Shown piece after piece: positions 1 to 10,206 of a DNA stretch of 64,000 nucleotides (its first letter is position 1; the number at the start of each line of letters is the position of its first letter). The notes beneath the pieces were generated by a model that saw nothing but the letters and a program-made list of their open reading frames with translations, searched no databases and had not been told where the DNA came from. Location: assembly GCA_015075745.1 (NCBI GenBank), contig JABTTW010000001.1:2480001-2544000 (forward strand), written 5' to 3'. Source of the DNA: Planctomycetia bacterium. Its GTDB lineage: Bacteria > Planctomycetota > Phycisphaerae > UBA1845 > UTPLA1. A program made the position numbers and the translations under genes.

Positions 1-1660
<1,660 letters not shown>

Positions 1661-1788
1661 GCGGTCAAGATATACGCCGGGGGTAAAAACGCCAAAGATG
1701 CGGGGTTCGTCGGCGGCCGGATTACGTATATGCGTATGGGAGACGATTGACTCACCGCTTTCCCGGTGCGAGGAGGATGGGCAGGGCG

Positions 1789-2667
1789 ATGGAAACTGGG
1801 TCAGGCGGAACCGGTTCCGTGTTCATTGACGCCGATTTGGAGTGCGTCGGGTGCGGGTACAATCTTCGCACTTTGGCGCGAGATGCAAAGTGTCCGGAGT
1901 GCGCGGTACCGGTGGCTGATTCGGTGGACGCATTTCCGCCGGCGTTCCTATTTCGGCGATGGTCATCGATTCGCTGGATACGGCTGGGGCTGCTCCTTTG
2001 GGTGCTGTCGATTCTGGCCTGGGCCGGGGGCCTCATCTATTGCACGATGCGGGTGGCGTGGGCGACGGAGCTATGGATAGCCGCACGATGGTCTTACAAC
2101 GCGGTCATTCAGGGACACGTCAGTTGGGTGATCGAAGTTGCCGGGCTCATCTGTCTTTGTCGGGGCGTCATCATAGAGTCGCGTCGGGCTTGGCGACTTA
2201 CGGCGATCGTCGCAACCGGGGTTTACTTACCGGCTTGTCTGTTTAACGCGGTGAGTTTCTTCGTCGGCCTCACTCGTGCATATGCAATTAACGGGTATAT
2301 CGTTGACGTTGTGGTCGCTCTCCTGTTGTTTGGGCGACTTGCGGCCCTCGCGTCAATTTGTCTCCTGCTTCTCGTTGCCACTACTCACCGAGCGCGCGTG
2401 ACCCGAATTGCGCTTTGCTTCCTGATCATGAATTTGTGTGCGCCCATTGTCGGTGCTGTTTACGAATTGACCTGGGCATTGATCACGATTGATCCGGACT
2501 TTTACATCTACCGATGGGTTTGGTTCGACTTTGAGCAACCAGGGTTCGCCCTGAATTCCGCCGCGACCGCCATTGCGATTCTCATCGTCGATCGCGGACT
2601 AACGTGCAATGCGGAGAAATCGAAGAAATGCCCACGGAGCGAACTCAAGCTGTTACTGCAACCCTGA
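1789..2667 (+). CDS. Membrane protein with N-terminal zinc ribbon
   Basis: Unrecognised multi-pass membrane protein of about 292 residues. Near the N-terminus is a four-cysteine ribbon, CVGCGYNLRTLARDAKCPEC, followed by about six hydrophobic segments. This CxxCGYNL...CPEC ribbon recurs on otherwise unrelated planctomycete membrane proteins; its role is unknown, and metal binding is inferred from the spacing. AGGAGG at 1771-1776 abuts an ATG at 1777 and lies 12 bases before the ATG at 1789, so 1789 is the more usable start. The last 15 bases overlap the end of the convergent neighbour, which carries the same kind of ribbon at its C-terminus. Confidence 0.72.
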   Translation: METGSGGTGSVFIDADLECVGCGYNLRTLARDAKCPECAVPVADSVDAFPPAFLFRRWSSIRWIRLGLLLWVLSILAWAGGLIYCTMRVAWATELWIAARWSYNAVIQGHVSWVIEVAGLICLCRGVIIESRRAWRLTAIVATGVYLPACLFNAVSFFVGLTRAYAINGYIVDVVVALLLFGRLAALASICLLLLVATTHRARVTRIALCFLIMNLCAPIVGAVYELTWALITIDPDFYIYRWVWFDFEQPGFALNSAATAIAILIVDRGLTCNAEKSKKCPRSELKLLLQP

Positions 2668-3438
2668 CAGCTCAATTTGCATCCCGCACTCTGGGCATTT
2701 TCCGGAGACGTTGCCGGTGAGGTTGTAGTAGCAATTTGGGCAACGAGGAATCTGGTCATCGACGAACTTCCATCCCATCCACCAAAAGAGAGCACGAGCA
2801 GGCAAATAGGCGCCGATCAGGACAAATAGCAGCATACCGAGAAACAGCAGAGTTTCTCCGACTCGGTCGGTGGGAATCGCGTTCCCGCCGATGGCATCAA
2901 GCATCATCGCTAAGAATGCGATCAGTCCGATCAGAAAGGCGACGAACGTGATGGTGAATGCGGTAATCCGGGTAAAGGATGAAAATTGCTCCCTCGGTAC
3001 ACACTGCGCCCTGCTGAAGAATCCGGGCGGGAACTTCCACCTTAAGAGTTCATAGATTTCCGGCAGTAGAAAGAAGACCAAAAGCGTGCCAACAAGCACG
3101 ATGGCCGGGCCGGCTTTCTGCCCGAGCAGGACCATCGTTAATGTTTGCCAGCCGTAAGTGAGGGCAATGTAAAGGCGAAGGAACCGAAACCAGGGCTTCA
3201 GTCGCAATACCGATTCGGCTGGACTGAGGATGGCAAAAAGGAGCGGACCAATCAGAAACGTGGCGATCAGGAAAAGCGCGTCGGTCGGACCCGTGAAACC
3301 AATCCGCGTACCCAGGAGGCCGGCGGATCCATCAATGGTAAACCAAGGCTGAACGTGAATGCACGAAGCGTAGCAGGCAGGCACGGCGATCAACATCGCC
3401 AGTAAAGCTCGCTTGCGGTCAGATCGAATCTTGAACAC
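2653..3438 (-). CDS. Membrane protein with C-terminal zinc ribbon
   Basis: Unrecognised membrane protein of 261 residues with about six hydrophobic segments and a C-terminal four-cysteine ribbon, CPNCYYNLTGNVSGKCPECG, ending a few residues before the stop. It is convergent with the preceding gene and overlaps it by 15 bases. Both proteins carry the same ribbon at opposite ends of different membrane domains, so the ribbon looks like a mobile module. Function unknown; signalling or metal sensing would be guesses. Starts MFKIRSDRKRALLAML, a normal positively charged lead into the first membrane segment. Confidence 0.75.
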   Translation of the reverse strand: MFKIRSDRKRALLAMLIAVPACYASCIHVQPWFTIDGSAGLLGTRIGFTGPTDALFLIATFLIGPLLFAILSPAESVLRLKPWFRFLRLYIALTYGWQTLTMVLLGQKAGPAIVLVGTLLVFFLLPEIYELLRWKFPPGFFSRAQCVPREQFSSFTRITAFTITFVAFLIGLIAFLAMMLDAIGGNAIPTDRVGETLLFLGMLLFVLIGAYLPARALFWWMGWKFVDDQIPRCPNCYYNLTGNVSGKCPECGMQIELSGLQ

Positions 3439-3476
3439 GGCCGTGCCTCAAACCCAATTCTACTTCGCACGGTCGG

Positions 3477-4709
3477 TTAATTAAACCAAATCGCGTATTC
3501 CAGCAGGCGGCCTTCGAAGATGTTCATCAGGCCGTCCCAGGTGCGTTTGTCGGTGATGGCTCCCTCTTCGAGATAGGGGGCGGCGGCGCTGCCTTGCACC
3601 CAGAGGACGAGGTCGAAGCGGCTCGGCTCGGTGAAGACGCGGCGGAGGTTGAGGCCGCGGTCGTCGCCGGTTCGCCAGAAGGGCAGGAGCGTCTTACCTG
3701 CCAGGATGGACTCCGCCTCGCGCAGGAAGACGCGCCACGCGGCGATCATTTCCTTTGAGACGCGGGCCTCCGAAATCACACTCTCCTGCCCGGGGTTCGG
3801 GAGCCATTCGTGATCGTTGTCCTTCTCCGCCTCGATGGCATCCCAAGTCTTGCTGCTGAGGGCGATGACCTGTTCCAAGTGCTTCAGGCTGCTCCTCAGT
3901 CGATCGGGCTCGACGACGGGAAAATTGATCAGATGGATGAAGGCGATGATGTCGGTGATTTGCTCCATGTCTCCAAAGAACGATTGATTCTGACTGGGGG
4001 CGCGATGACCGGCAAAGCGATAGGGGGACTTCGTCTTCGGAAAAAAGAGGTGTCCGACGGTTTCGAACAGGTCATGGAAGTCGTGAGCCAGCGCGAAATC
4101 ATCGAGGGCCATGAGAAGGTGGCAGTATCCGCGCAGCCAGTAGGCGTCGCCGAGGTCGAAGTTGATGACAAACTTCTTCGCCTCTTCTTCCATTGCGCTG
4201 CCAGGGCCGTCGCCGCTGAAGACTCGCCATAGCGTCTCCGTTTCGTCCGCCGTGCCGTCGCCGTTGAGGTCGAGTCGAATGAGTCCAAAGTGCAGCGGCA
4301 TTCGCACCTTCTCGTCGGTGACGCCCGCGAGGCTGGCCTCGGCACGGGCGAGGTCCTCGGCCCACGTGCGCATGATCTTGCGCAAGACGTCGTAGTCGAT
4401 GTCCTTTGGCGCATCGTTGGGCGGCAGGGGCAGCCTGACGAACATCGCCAGGTCATTCGTGGCGAGGAAGCCGTGCCGCCAGAGGGATTGTGCAAGCGTC
4501 TCGACGGCCCGGAGGAACTGCACCGTGCCCAGTTGAAATCGTAGTTCCTGATCGTCGGGCTTTTCCTTGATCGCCTTCTCAACGGCGTCCTGGGCGGCGG
4601 CGAGCTTGCCATCCTTGAGGAATGGCTCGATCAGCGGCTCGGCGGCAGAGAGGGTCGAGCGCGCGGTGAGACAGACTGCGACGATGAGGATCAGACGACA
4701 CAGTTTCAT
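3477..4709 (-). CDS. Secreted TPR-like protein of unknown function
   Basis: Hypothetical exported protein of 410 residues. It begins MKLCRLILIVAVCLTARSTL with a likely signal-peptidase I site near SAAEP. A TPR-like helical stretch follows (FLKDGKLAAAQDAVEKAIKE, then a second helix pair), and DLNGDGTADETE near the middle resembles a calcium-binding EF-hand loop. The start at 4709 is set by AAGGAAA six bases upstream and by the signal peptide; the frame is open further upstream, but that would remove the N-terminal signal. Divergent from the next gene, with 193 bases between starts. No enzymatic motif is visible. Confidence 0.75.
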   Translation of the reverse strand: MKLCRLILIVAVCLTARSTLSAAEPLIEPFLKDGKLAAAQDAVEKAIKEKPDDQELRFQLGTVQFLRAVETLAQSLWRHGFLATNDLAMFVRLPLPPNDAPKDIDYDVLRKIMRTWAEDLARAEASLAGVTDEKVRMPLHFGLIRLDLNGDGTADETETLWRVFSGDGPGSAMEEEAKKFVINFDLGDAYWLRGYCHLLMALDDFALAHDFHDLFETVGHLFFPKTKSPYRFAGHRAPSQNQSFFGDMEQITDIIAFIHLINFPVVEPDRLRSSLKHLEQVIALSSKTWDAIEAEKDNDHEWLPNPGQESVISEARVSKEMIAAWRVFLREAESILAGKTLLPFWRTGDDRGLNLRRVFTEPSRFDLVLWVQGSAAAPYLEEGAITDKRTWDGLMNIFEGRLLEYAIWFN

Positions 4710-4902
4710 CGGATTTCCTTGCACGAGATTCGTTTCGATGAGGGTTACTCCGTATAAGAACGGCGGATCATACCCGGGCTCACCTTGGCGCGGAGAGGTT
4801 GGGTTCGATATACTCTTGCTGTCGGGCGCCGCCGGGCAGGCAGCCTGCAAGGACCCGGTCGGCCTTTCCAGGTTTCTGGACACTTCATCGAAAAGAGCAC
4901 GC

Positions 4903-6288
4903 ATGGCTACCTTGAAGCAGGTCGGCATGGGACTGGCGATACTGGCGACAATCGCGTCGATGGCGCACGCCGGACCGGGGCCGGACATCGCCGTTTGCAG
5001 CATTTCTGATCTTACGCAGTACGGCCGGGAAGGCGCGGTCGGCAGCGGCACGGTCGGGCTTGCGTTTGGGACCTCTCATTACAACGCGGGCACGGTGGGG
5101 ATTCTGTGGACCAACGCACCGAGCACGAACCATCCGCTCCTGACTCAAAACTTGTATCGGTTGATGACTGTCAACGGGGCGGCACGCTTCGAGCAGATCG
5201 GGCAGGCGTGGGTGTTCAACAGCTACTGCCCTTTGCAGAATGCGACCTGCGCGGTGTGCAATCCGGACACGGTCTGCGGACCGACACTCGGGGCCGGGTG
5301 CGCTACGCCGCACTCCGCGGGCAGCCACGCCTCTCAGGGGAACCTTTCTTCACGAGGCTTCGTGAATCCGTTTACGGGCGTTTATCCGTCATCGCTCAAC
5401 AGCCACGCGCATGCTCACACGCCTATTTCGCATCGATTGCAGGTGGATGATGTCGATTTAGCTTTGCCCGGGGCCATCTATTTCGGCGAGTCGCACGCCG
5501 TCACGCGCGACGACGCCACGAGCGGCAATCAGGATAACAACGTCGGATATCGACGGTTCCACGTGACCGGGCCGAGTCAGAGCGGTACGTTTGGTTTCCC
5601 GGTCATAGGGGGGACGGTGTCTGAGGCACCGGCGATCTACGCGTGGACAACGGCGACGCACGTGGTGGTGGCGCCGACGCCGGGGACGGACGGCGAACTA
5701 ATCGTGGCGTACGAAGTGACGCCGCTGGTTTCCGGCGGGTATCACTACGAGTACGCCGTCTACAACATGAACAACGACGCAGCGGTAGGCGGCTTCAGCG
5801 TGCCGGTGGAGCTGTGTGCGGCGGTGACGAACGTCGGCTTTCACGCCGTGAAGAACCACGCTCCGGAGGCGGACGCGCCGAGCTATTCCAACGATGCGTG
5901 GGAAGTGACGCAGTCGGGCGGGGAGATTTCATGGGCGACAGAGGCGTACGCGGCCAATCCGAACGCAAACGCGATTCGCTGGGGCACGATGTACAACTTC
6001 CGCTTTGATGCCGCGGAGGCGCCGGTGGCCGCAAGCGCGAGCATCTCCCTGTTCAAAACCGGCGGCAGCGCTTCAGTAGCGATCCTTGCCCCCGGCGCTG
6101 CCGCGCCGATCGCGGCGGATATCAACGCCGACTGCCTGGCGGACGATGCCGATGTGTTGACGCTGGTGGATGTGCTTCTTGGGGTGGATGCCGATGAGGT
6201 GCACGTTGCCCGAGCGGATGTGGACGGCAGCGGTGGGGCGGACGGCGTCGATATCAGCGCGTTTGTCGCGGCCTACCTGGTCGAGTAG
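4903..6288 (+). CDS. Secreted protein with C-terminal dockerin-like domain
   Basis: Extracellular protein of 461 residues with a signal peptide (MATLKQVGMGLAILATIASM, cleavage near AHA-GP). The body is Gly/Ser/Asn rich with several cysteines (CPLQNATCAVCNPDTVCG) and no recognised catalytic motif. The last 55 residues form two Asp-rich loops with hydrophobic helices (DINADCLADDADVLTLVDVL, then ADVDGSGGADGVDISAFVAA), the pattern of dockerin type I / EF-hand-like tails common on planctomycete secreted proteins. The sugar dehydrogenase at 29-31 kb has a closely similar tail. The ATG at 4903 is chosen because it begins the signal peptide; the frame is open upstream. Body function unknown. Confidence 0.72.
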   Translation: MATLKQVGMGLAILATIASMAHAGPGPDIAVCSISDLTQYGREGAVGSGTVGLAFGTSHYNAGTVGILWTNAPSTNHPLLTQNLYRLMTVNGAARFEQIGQAWVFNSYCPLQNATCAVCNPDTVCGPTLGAGCATPHSAGSHASQGNLSSRGFVNPFTGVYPSSLNSHAHAHTPISHRLQVDDVDLALPGAIYFGESHAVTRDDATSGNQDNNVGYRRFHVTGPSQSGTFGFPVIGGTVSEAPAIYAWTTATHVVVAPTPGTDGELIVAYEVTPLVSGGYHYEYAVYNMNNDAAVGGFSVPVELCAAVTNVGFHAVKNHAPEADAPSYSNDAWEVTQSGGEISWATEAYAANPNANAIRWGTMYNFRFDAAEAPVAASASISLFKTGGSASVAILAPGAAAPIAADINADCLADDADVLTLVDVLLGVDADEVHVARADVDGSGGADGVDISAFVAAYLVE

Positions 6289-6361
6289 CGCGGCGAGGCC
6301 TTGCCGATCCAATCCTCAGCCGCCATCGTCCTGACGCATCCGGTCGCCTACAATCCGCCTT

Positions 6362-7318
6362 ATGGCAGAGCAAGGCGCGGGACAAGGCGGTTTCTCCGGG
6401 GCGATCAAGCTCTTTCGATTCTCGGGGATCCAGGTTTATCTTCACTGGTCGTGGGCTGTGGTCGCGATGATCGTGATACAGTCGCGCGGCGATCAGTATG
6501 ACTCCCGGATATGGAATGCAATTGAGTACGTCTCGCTGTTTGCGATCGTGCTCATGCACGAATTTGGCCATGCCCTGGCATGTCGCAGCGTCGGTGGGCG
6601 TGCCGAGCGGATTCTGCTTTGGCCTTTCGGCGGCGTGGCATATGTCGATCCGCCGCGCCGGCCGGGGGCGGTGCTGTGGAGCATCGCCGCCGGTCCGCTG
6701 GTCAACGTGGCGCTGATCCCGGTGACGATCGGGGCGGTGATCGGCGTCGAGATGTTCATGCCTTCGGCGTCGAAGGATTTGCGCACGTATCTTGAGATGG
6801 TGGCGACGATCAACATTGTCCTGCTGGTCTTTAACATGCTGCCGATCTATCCGCTGGACGGCGGGCAGATTTTTCAGTCCATCCTTTGGTATTTTGTCGG
6901 ATTCGCGAAGAGTCTGACCGTGGCGTCGATCATAGGGTTGATCGGGGCGGCCGGTGTCGTGGTGGCGGCGGCCGTGATAGGTAATATGTGGCTGGTGCTG
7001 CTGGCGATACTGGGCATCTCGCAGAGTTGGCGCGGTCTGCGACATGCCCGACTGCTGGCGAAAATTCTCGCTTTGCCCCGGCATTCGCACGCGAGCTGTC
7101 CATCGTGCCGCGAGGCTCCACCGGTCGGCGTTGCATCGCGATGTGCCTGCGGGCAGCCGTTTGACGCGTTCGCCAATTCGGGCGTTTGTCCGCGATGCGG
7201 CGGGCCGATCGCGACGGTGATGTGTCCGTACTGCGGCGTGAACCGATCGTATGCCGAGTGGATCATGCCGGGATTGGCGGCGGCGCGACCTGTCGCGTTT
7301 CGACCGGTCGGATCGTAA
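6362..7318 (+). CDS. Site-2 protease family (M50) membrane metalloprotease with double zinc ribbon
   Basis: Intramembrane metalloprotease of the S2P/SpoIVFB-like M50 family, 318 residues. HEFGH at residues 66-70 gives two zinc ligands and the catalytic Glu, and NMLPIYPLDGG near 158-168 supplies the third ligand Asp. Around these lie about six membrane segments. The C-terminal 75 residues form two cytosolic-looking zinc ribbons (C246xxC249/C261xC263 and C276xxC279/C288xxC291), which most M50 proteins lack. Family members cut transmembrane segments of anti-sigma factors or other membrane proteins; the substrate here is unknown. Convergent with the ALDH gene, with a 25-base gap. Confidence 0.87.
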   Translation: MAEQGAGQGGFSGAIKLFRFSGIQVYLHWSWAVVAMIVIQSRGDQYDSRIWNAIEYVSLFAIVLMHEFGHALACRSVGGRAERILLWPFGGVAYVDPPRRPGAVLWSIAAGPLVNVALIPVTIGAVIGVEMFMPSASKDLRTYLEMVATINIVLLVFNMLPIYPLDGGQIFQSILWYFVGFAKSLTVASIIGLIGAAGVVVAAAVIGNMWLVLLAILGISQSWRGLRHARLLAKILALPRHSHASCPSCREAPPVGVASRCACGQPFDAFANSGVCPRCGGPIATVMCPYCGVNRSYAEWIMPGLAAARPVAFRPVGS

Positions 7319-7343
7319 CGCGGGGCGGAGTGGCGGCGATCGA

Positions 7344-8903
7344 TCAGTCTCCGAATCGGATGCCCTGTGCCAGCGGTAACTCGGTGGTGTAGTTGACCGT
7401 GTTGGTCTGTTGGCGCATGTAGGCCTTCCAACTGTCGCTGCCGGATTCTCGGCCGCCGCCGGTTTCCTTTTCACCGCCGAATGCTCCGCCGATCTCGGCG
7501 CCGCTGGTGCCGATGTTGGCGTTGGCGATTCCGCAGTCGCTGCCGGTGCAGGAGAGGAAGCGTTCGGCTTCGAGCAGGTTGCGGGTGAAGATGGCGCTGG
7601 ACAGGCCCTGCGGGACGCCGTTGTGCAGGCGGATCGCCTCGTCGAGTTCGTTGAAAGCCTGCTCGGCCGTCGACTGGGCGCGGCCGTAACCGATGATGTA
7701 GAGAATGGGGGCGAAGGTCTCTTCCTGCACGATCTCGAACTCGTTCTTCGCCTCGGCGATGCAGGGCGTGACGTAGCAGCCGCCGGTGTAGGCGTCGCCG
7801 GTGAGTCGCTCGCCGCCGACGAGGACGCGGCCGCCCTCTTTCTTGAGCTTTTCAATGGCCGACTGCATGGCGCCGACTGCTTCGGTGTCGATGAGCGGAC
7901 CCATCAGGGTGCCTTCATTGAGCGGGTCGCCGATCTTCACCTGTTTGTAGGCGGTGATGAGCCGGTCGGTGAGGGCCTTCTTCACGCTTTCGTGGACGAT
8001 GATGCGCCGAGTGCTGGTGCAGCGCTGGCCGGCGGTGCCGACGGCGCCGAAGACGATGGCGCGGACGGCGAGATTCATGTCGGCCTCGGGTGTCACGATG
8101 ATGGCATTGTTGCCGCCGAGCTCCAGGATGGTGCGGCCCAGTCGCTTGCCGACGACTTCGCCGATGCGATAGCCCATGCGGCAGGATCCGGTGGCGGAGA
8201 TCAGCGGGATGCGGCGGTCCTGAATGAACTTCTCGCCGATGGTGGCGCCGCGGCCGATGAGGAGGCTGAAGATGGCCGGGTCGACGTTTGCCTCTTTGCA
8301 GACGCGCTCGGCGATTTTTGTGACAGCGACGGCGGTCAGCGGGGTCTTGCTGGAGGGCTTCCAGACGGTGGCGTTTCCGCAGACGGCCGAAAGGGCCGCG
8401 TTCCAGGCCCAGACGGCGACGGGAAAGTTAAAGGCGCTGATGACGCCGACGACGCCGAGGGGATGCCACTGTTCAAACATGCGGTGTCCCGGGCGCTCGC
8501 TGTGCATGGAAAGTCCGTAGAGCTGGCGCGAAAGACCGACGGCGAAGTCGCAGATGTCGATCATTTCCTGAACCTCGCCCTCGCCCTCGGCGCGAATCTT
8601 GCCCATCTCCAAAGTGACCAGGGCGCCGAGGTCGCGCTTGTGCTCGCGCAGGGCGTTACCCAGCTTGCGGACGAGGTCGCCGCGGACGGGTGCGGGGATC
8701 GATCGCCAGGTCTCGAAGGCCTTCTGCGAGGCGGCGATGACTTTTTCATATTCGTCCGGCGTTGCCTGGGTGACAGAGGCGATCACCTTGCCGTTGATGG
8801 GCGAGATGGAGTCGAGCTTGGCATCCGAGCCGATCCACGAAGCGCCGTCAAAGACGCCGGGGTTGACCTGCTGCAATCCGAGTTTGCGGAGAATGTCCTG
8901 CAT
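7344..8903 (-). CDS. ALDH7-type aldehyde dehydrogenase (2-aminoadipate semialdehyde dehydrogenase)
   Basis: NAD(P)-dependent aldehyde dehydrogenase of 519 residues, close in pattern to the ALDH7/antiquitin group, which oxidises 2-aminoadipate 6-semialdehyde (in equilibrium with piperideine-6-carboxylate) to L-2-aminoadipate. Visible: the FNFP oxyanion Asn at 159, ELGGNN with Glu261, catalytic Cys295 in GQRCTSTRR, and the ALDH7-style C-terminus GGAFGGEKETGGGRESGSD and NTVNYTTELPLAQGI. A lysine 6-transaminase lies 1.3 kb upstream on the same strand and would make this substrate, which supports the assignment. The ATG at 8903 has an AGGA eight bases upstream. Confidence 0.88.
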   Translation of the reverse strand: MQDILRKLGLQQVNPGVFDGASWIGSDAKLDSISPINGKVIASVTQATPDEYEKVIAASQKAFETWRSIPAPVRGDLVRKLGNALREHKRDLGALVTLEMGKIRAEGEGEVQEMIDICDFAVGLSRQLYGLSMHSERPGHRMFEQWHPLGVVGVISAFNFPVAVWAWNAALSAVCGNATVWKPSSKTPLTAVAVTKIAERVCKEANVDPAIFSLLIGRGATIGEKFIQDRRIPLISATGSCRMGYRIGEVVGKRLGRTILELGGNNAIIVTPEADMNLAVRAIVFGAVGTAGQRCTSTRRIIVHESVKKALTDRLITAYKQVKIGDPLNEGTLMGPLIDTEAVGAMQSAIEKLKKEGGRVLVGGERLTGDAYTGGCYVTPCIAEAKNEFEIVQEETFAPILYIIGYGRAQSTAEQAFNELDEAIRLHNGVPQGLSSAIFTRNLLEAERFLSCTGSDCGIANANIGTSGAEIGGAFGGEKETGGGRESGSDSWKAYMRQQTNTVNYTTELPLAQGIRFGD

Positions 8904-8963
8904 GGGTGAATCCTGGTGTGTTGGGAGTTGTCAGAGTCGCGGTCGCCGGGTGAGCCGAAGGCG

Positions 8964-9764
8964 TCAGGCCTCGGTGTCGGCTTTCTTCTTCTTTTTCTTG
9001 CCCTTCTTCTTGACGCTGTCGGCTGATTTTGAATCTTCCTTCTTGCTCTTGACGGGCTGCATCACCAATGAGACGGAGATGTTCTGCGTCTTGGAGACGG
9101 TCTGGCCGAGGCCATTGCCTTCGATGCCGAAGTCGGCGAGTTCGACGTCGAACTTGGACTTGATGGAGACCCGCGCGCCGTGCTTCTTGCCGGACTTGCT
9201 CTTGCCGGCGGGCAGGTAGGCGATGGTTGATGCAACCTTCAGTTCCTTTTCGTGGCCGTTCATCGCCATTTTGCCGATGAGCATGCCCTTGAGGATTTTT
9301 CCGCTCTTCGACTGCTTGCCATCGGGCTCAATGCCGCTGAGGGTGAAGGTGATCATCGGATGGCTCGCCGCATCGACCCAAGGCGCGGCCATCATGTGCT
9401 GGTTCTTCGTCTTGTTGCCGGTGTCGAGATCCTTCCAGGCGACTTCGAAGGTGCCGGCGATCTCGGTCAGGTTGTATAGATTGCCCTTGAGGGTTCCGGT
9501 AAGGGTTCGCGTCTTGCCCTTGATTGTTTCCTTCGGGGCCTTGGAGATGAAGACGACTTCATTCCGCTTGGACTTGGCATCCAGCTTGAACTCGGCCACT
9601 TCATCGGGAGCGACCTTCAGGCCCTCCTTCGGACCGGGCTTCGGCGGTGCGGTCGGCTTTCCCATGCCGCCGGGGACGGGGCCGCCGATCGCCGAAAGGG
9701 GCGTCAGCGACATGGCGAGAATAAAGGCGCATCCACGGATCAATCTTGTGCATTTGTTTGTCAT
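8964..9764 (-). CDS. YceI-like exported protein
   Basis: Exported protein of 266 residues with a signal peptide (MTNKCTRLIRGCAFILAMSL). A central domain resembles the YceI family: VFISKAPKETIKG, GTFEVAWKDLDTGNKTKNQH and ASHPMITFTLSGIE follow the usual YceI order, and YceI domains fold as a beta barrel that binds isoprenoid or amide lipids. The C-terminus is a Lys-rich tail (KKKGKKKKKKADTEA). The ATG at 9764 was preferred to an in-frame TTG nine codons upstream because it fits the signal peptide and has GAG/GGAG-type sites before it. It lies between the two lysine-degradation enzymes on the same strand; no link to them is shown by sequence. Confidence 0.7.
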   Translation of the reverse strand: MTNKCTRLIRGCAFILAMSLTPLSAIGGPVPGGMGKPTAPPKPGPKEGLKVAPDEVAEFKLDAKSKRNEVVFISKAPKETIKGKTRTLTGTLKGNLYNLTEIAGTFEVAWKDLDTGNKTKNQHMMAAPWVDAASHPMITFTLSGIEPDGKQSKSGKILKGMLIGKMAMNGHEKELKVASTIAYLPAGKSKSGKKHGARVSIKSKFDVELADFGIEGNGLGQTVSKTQNISVSLVMQPVKSKKEDSKSADSVKKKGKKKKKKADTEA

Positions 9765-9843
9765 GAATCTCAAGCTCCACCCTCGGGACAAGAATCGTCC
9801 AATGGCTCACCGGTCGCTCTGTGTCGGAGAAGTCCTATTGTAG

Positions 9844-10206
9844 TTATTGAGGCGGCTCCATGCCAAGCCCGGGCTTTTGGCGGGCCCGACGTCTTAGAAT
9901 CGTCCAGCCTGCAAGAATAACTCCGCCGCCGAGGACGGCGGGGCCGGTCGCGTCGAGGAGGCCGAGCACGAACATCGGTTCCTCAACGGTCATGGTGGGC
10001 GATTCGCCGGCTTCTTCAAACAGTTCGTCGAGTTGGGCGTCGGTTTCGTTGTCGGCTTCGACTTTTTTCTCAATCAGGACGGTCGTACGCGTGAGAAGAT
10101 AATGCGGCTCGCCGGAAAGCGCGGTCGCACGGCGGCCGGTGTAGAGTGACGTGCCGATCAGCGCAGCGGAAACCGCGATGTAGGTCGCAAAAACGCGGCG
10201 CATCAT
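9844..10206 (-). CDS. Small membrane protein, coupled to lysine 6-transaminase
   Basis: Unrecognised protein of 120 residues. An N-terminal hydrophobic segment (FATYIAVSAALIGTSLYTG) is followed by an acidic, probably periplasmic stretch (about residues 45-75) and a second membrane segment (AVLGGGVILAGWTIL) ending in a basic RRRARQKPG tail. Its ATG overlaps the stop of the upstream lysine 6-transaminase in an ATGA arrangement, so the two are probably translated together. Function unknown. Confidence 0.62.
   Translation of the reverse strand: MMRRVFATYIAVSAALIGTSLYTGRRATALSGEPHYLLTRTTVLIEKKVEADNETDAQLDELFEEAGESPTMTVEEPMFVLGLLDATGPAVLGGGVILAGWTILRRRARQKPGLGMEPPQ

Noticed and set aside
4567..4902. 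Extended N-terminus for the secreted dockerin-tailed protein
   Set aside because: Would bury the signal peptide 112 residues deep and overlap the divergent gene.
7410..8909. 499-codon open frame on the plus strand
   Set aside because: It is exactly antisense to the ALDH7 gene; its Ala/Gly/Asp-rich translation lacks any domain and is a by-product of high GC third positions.
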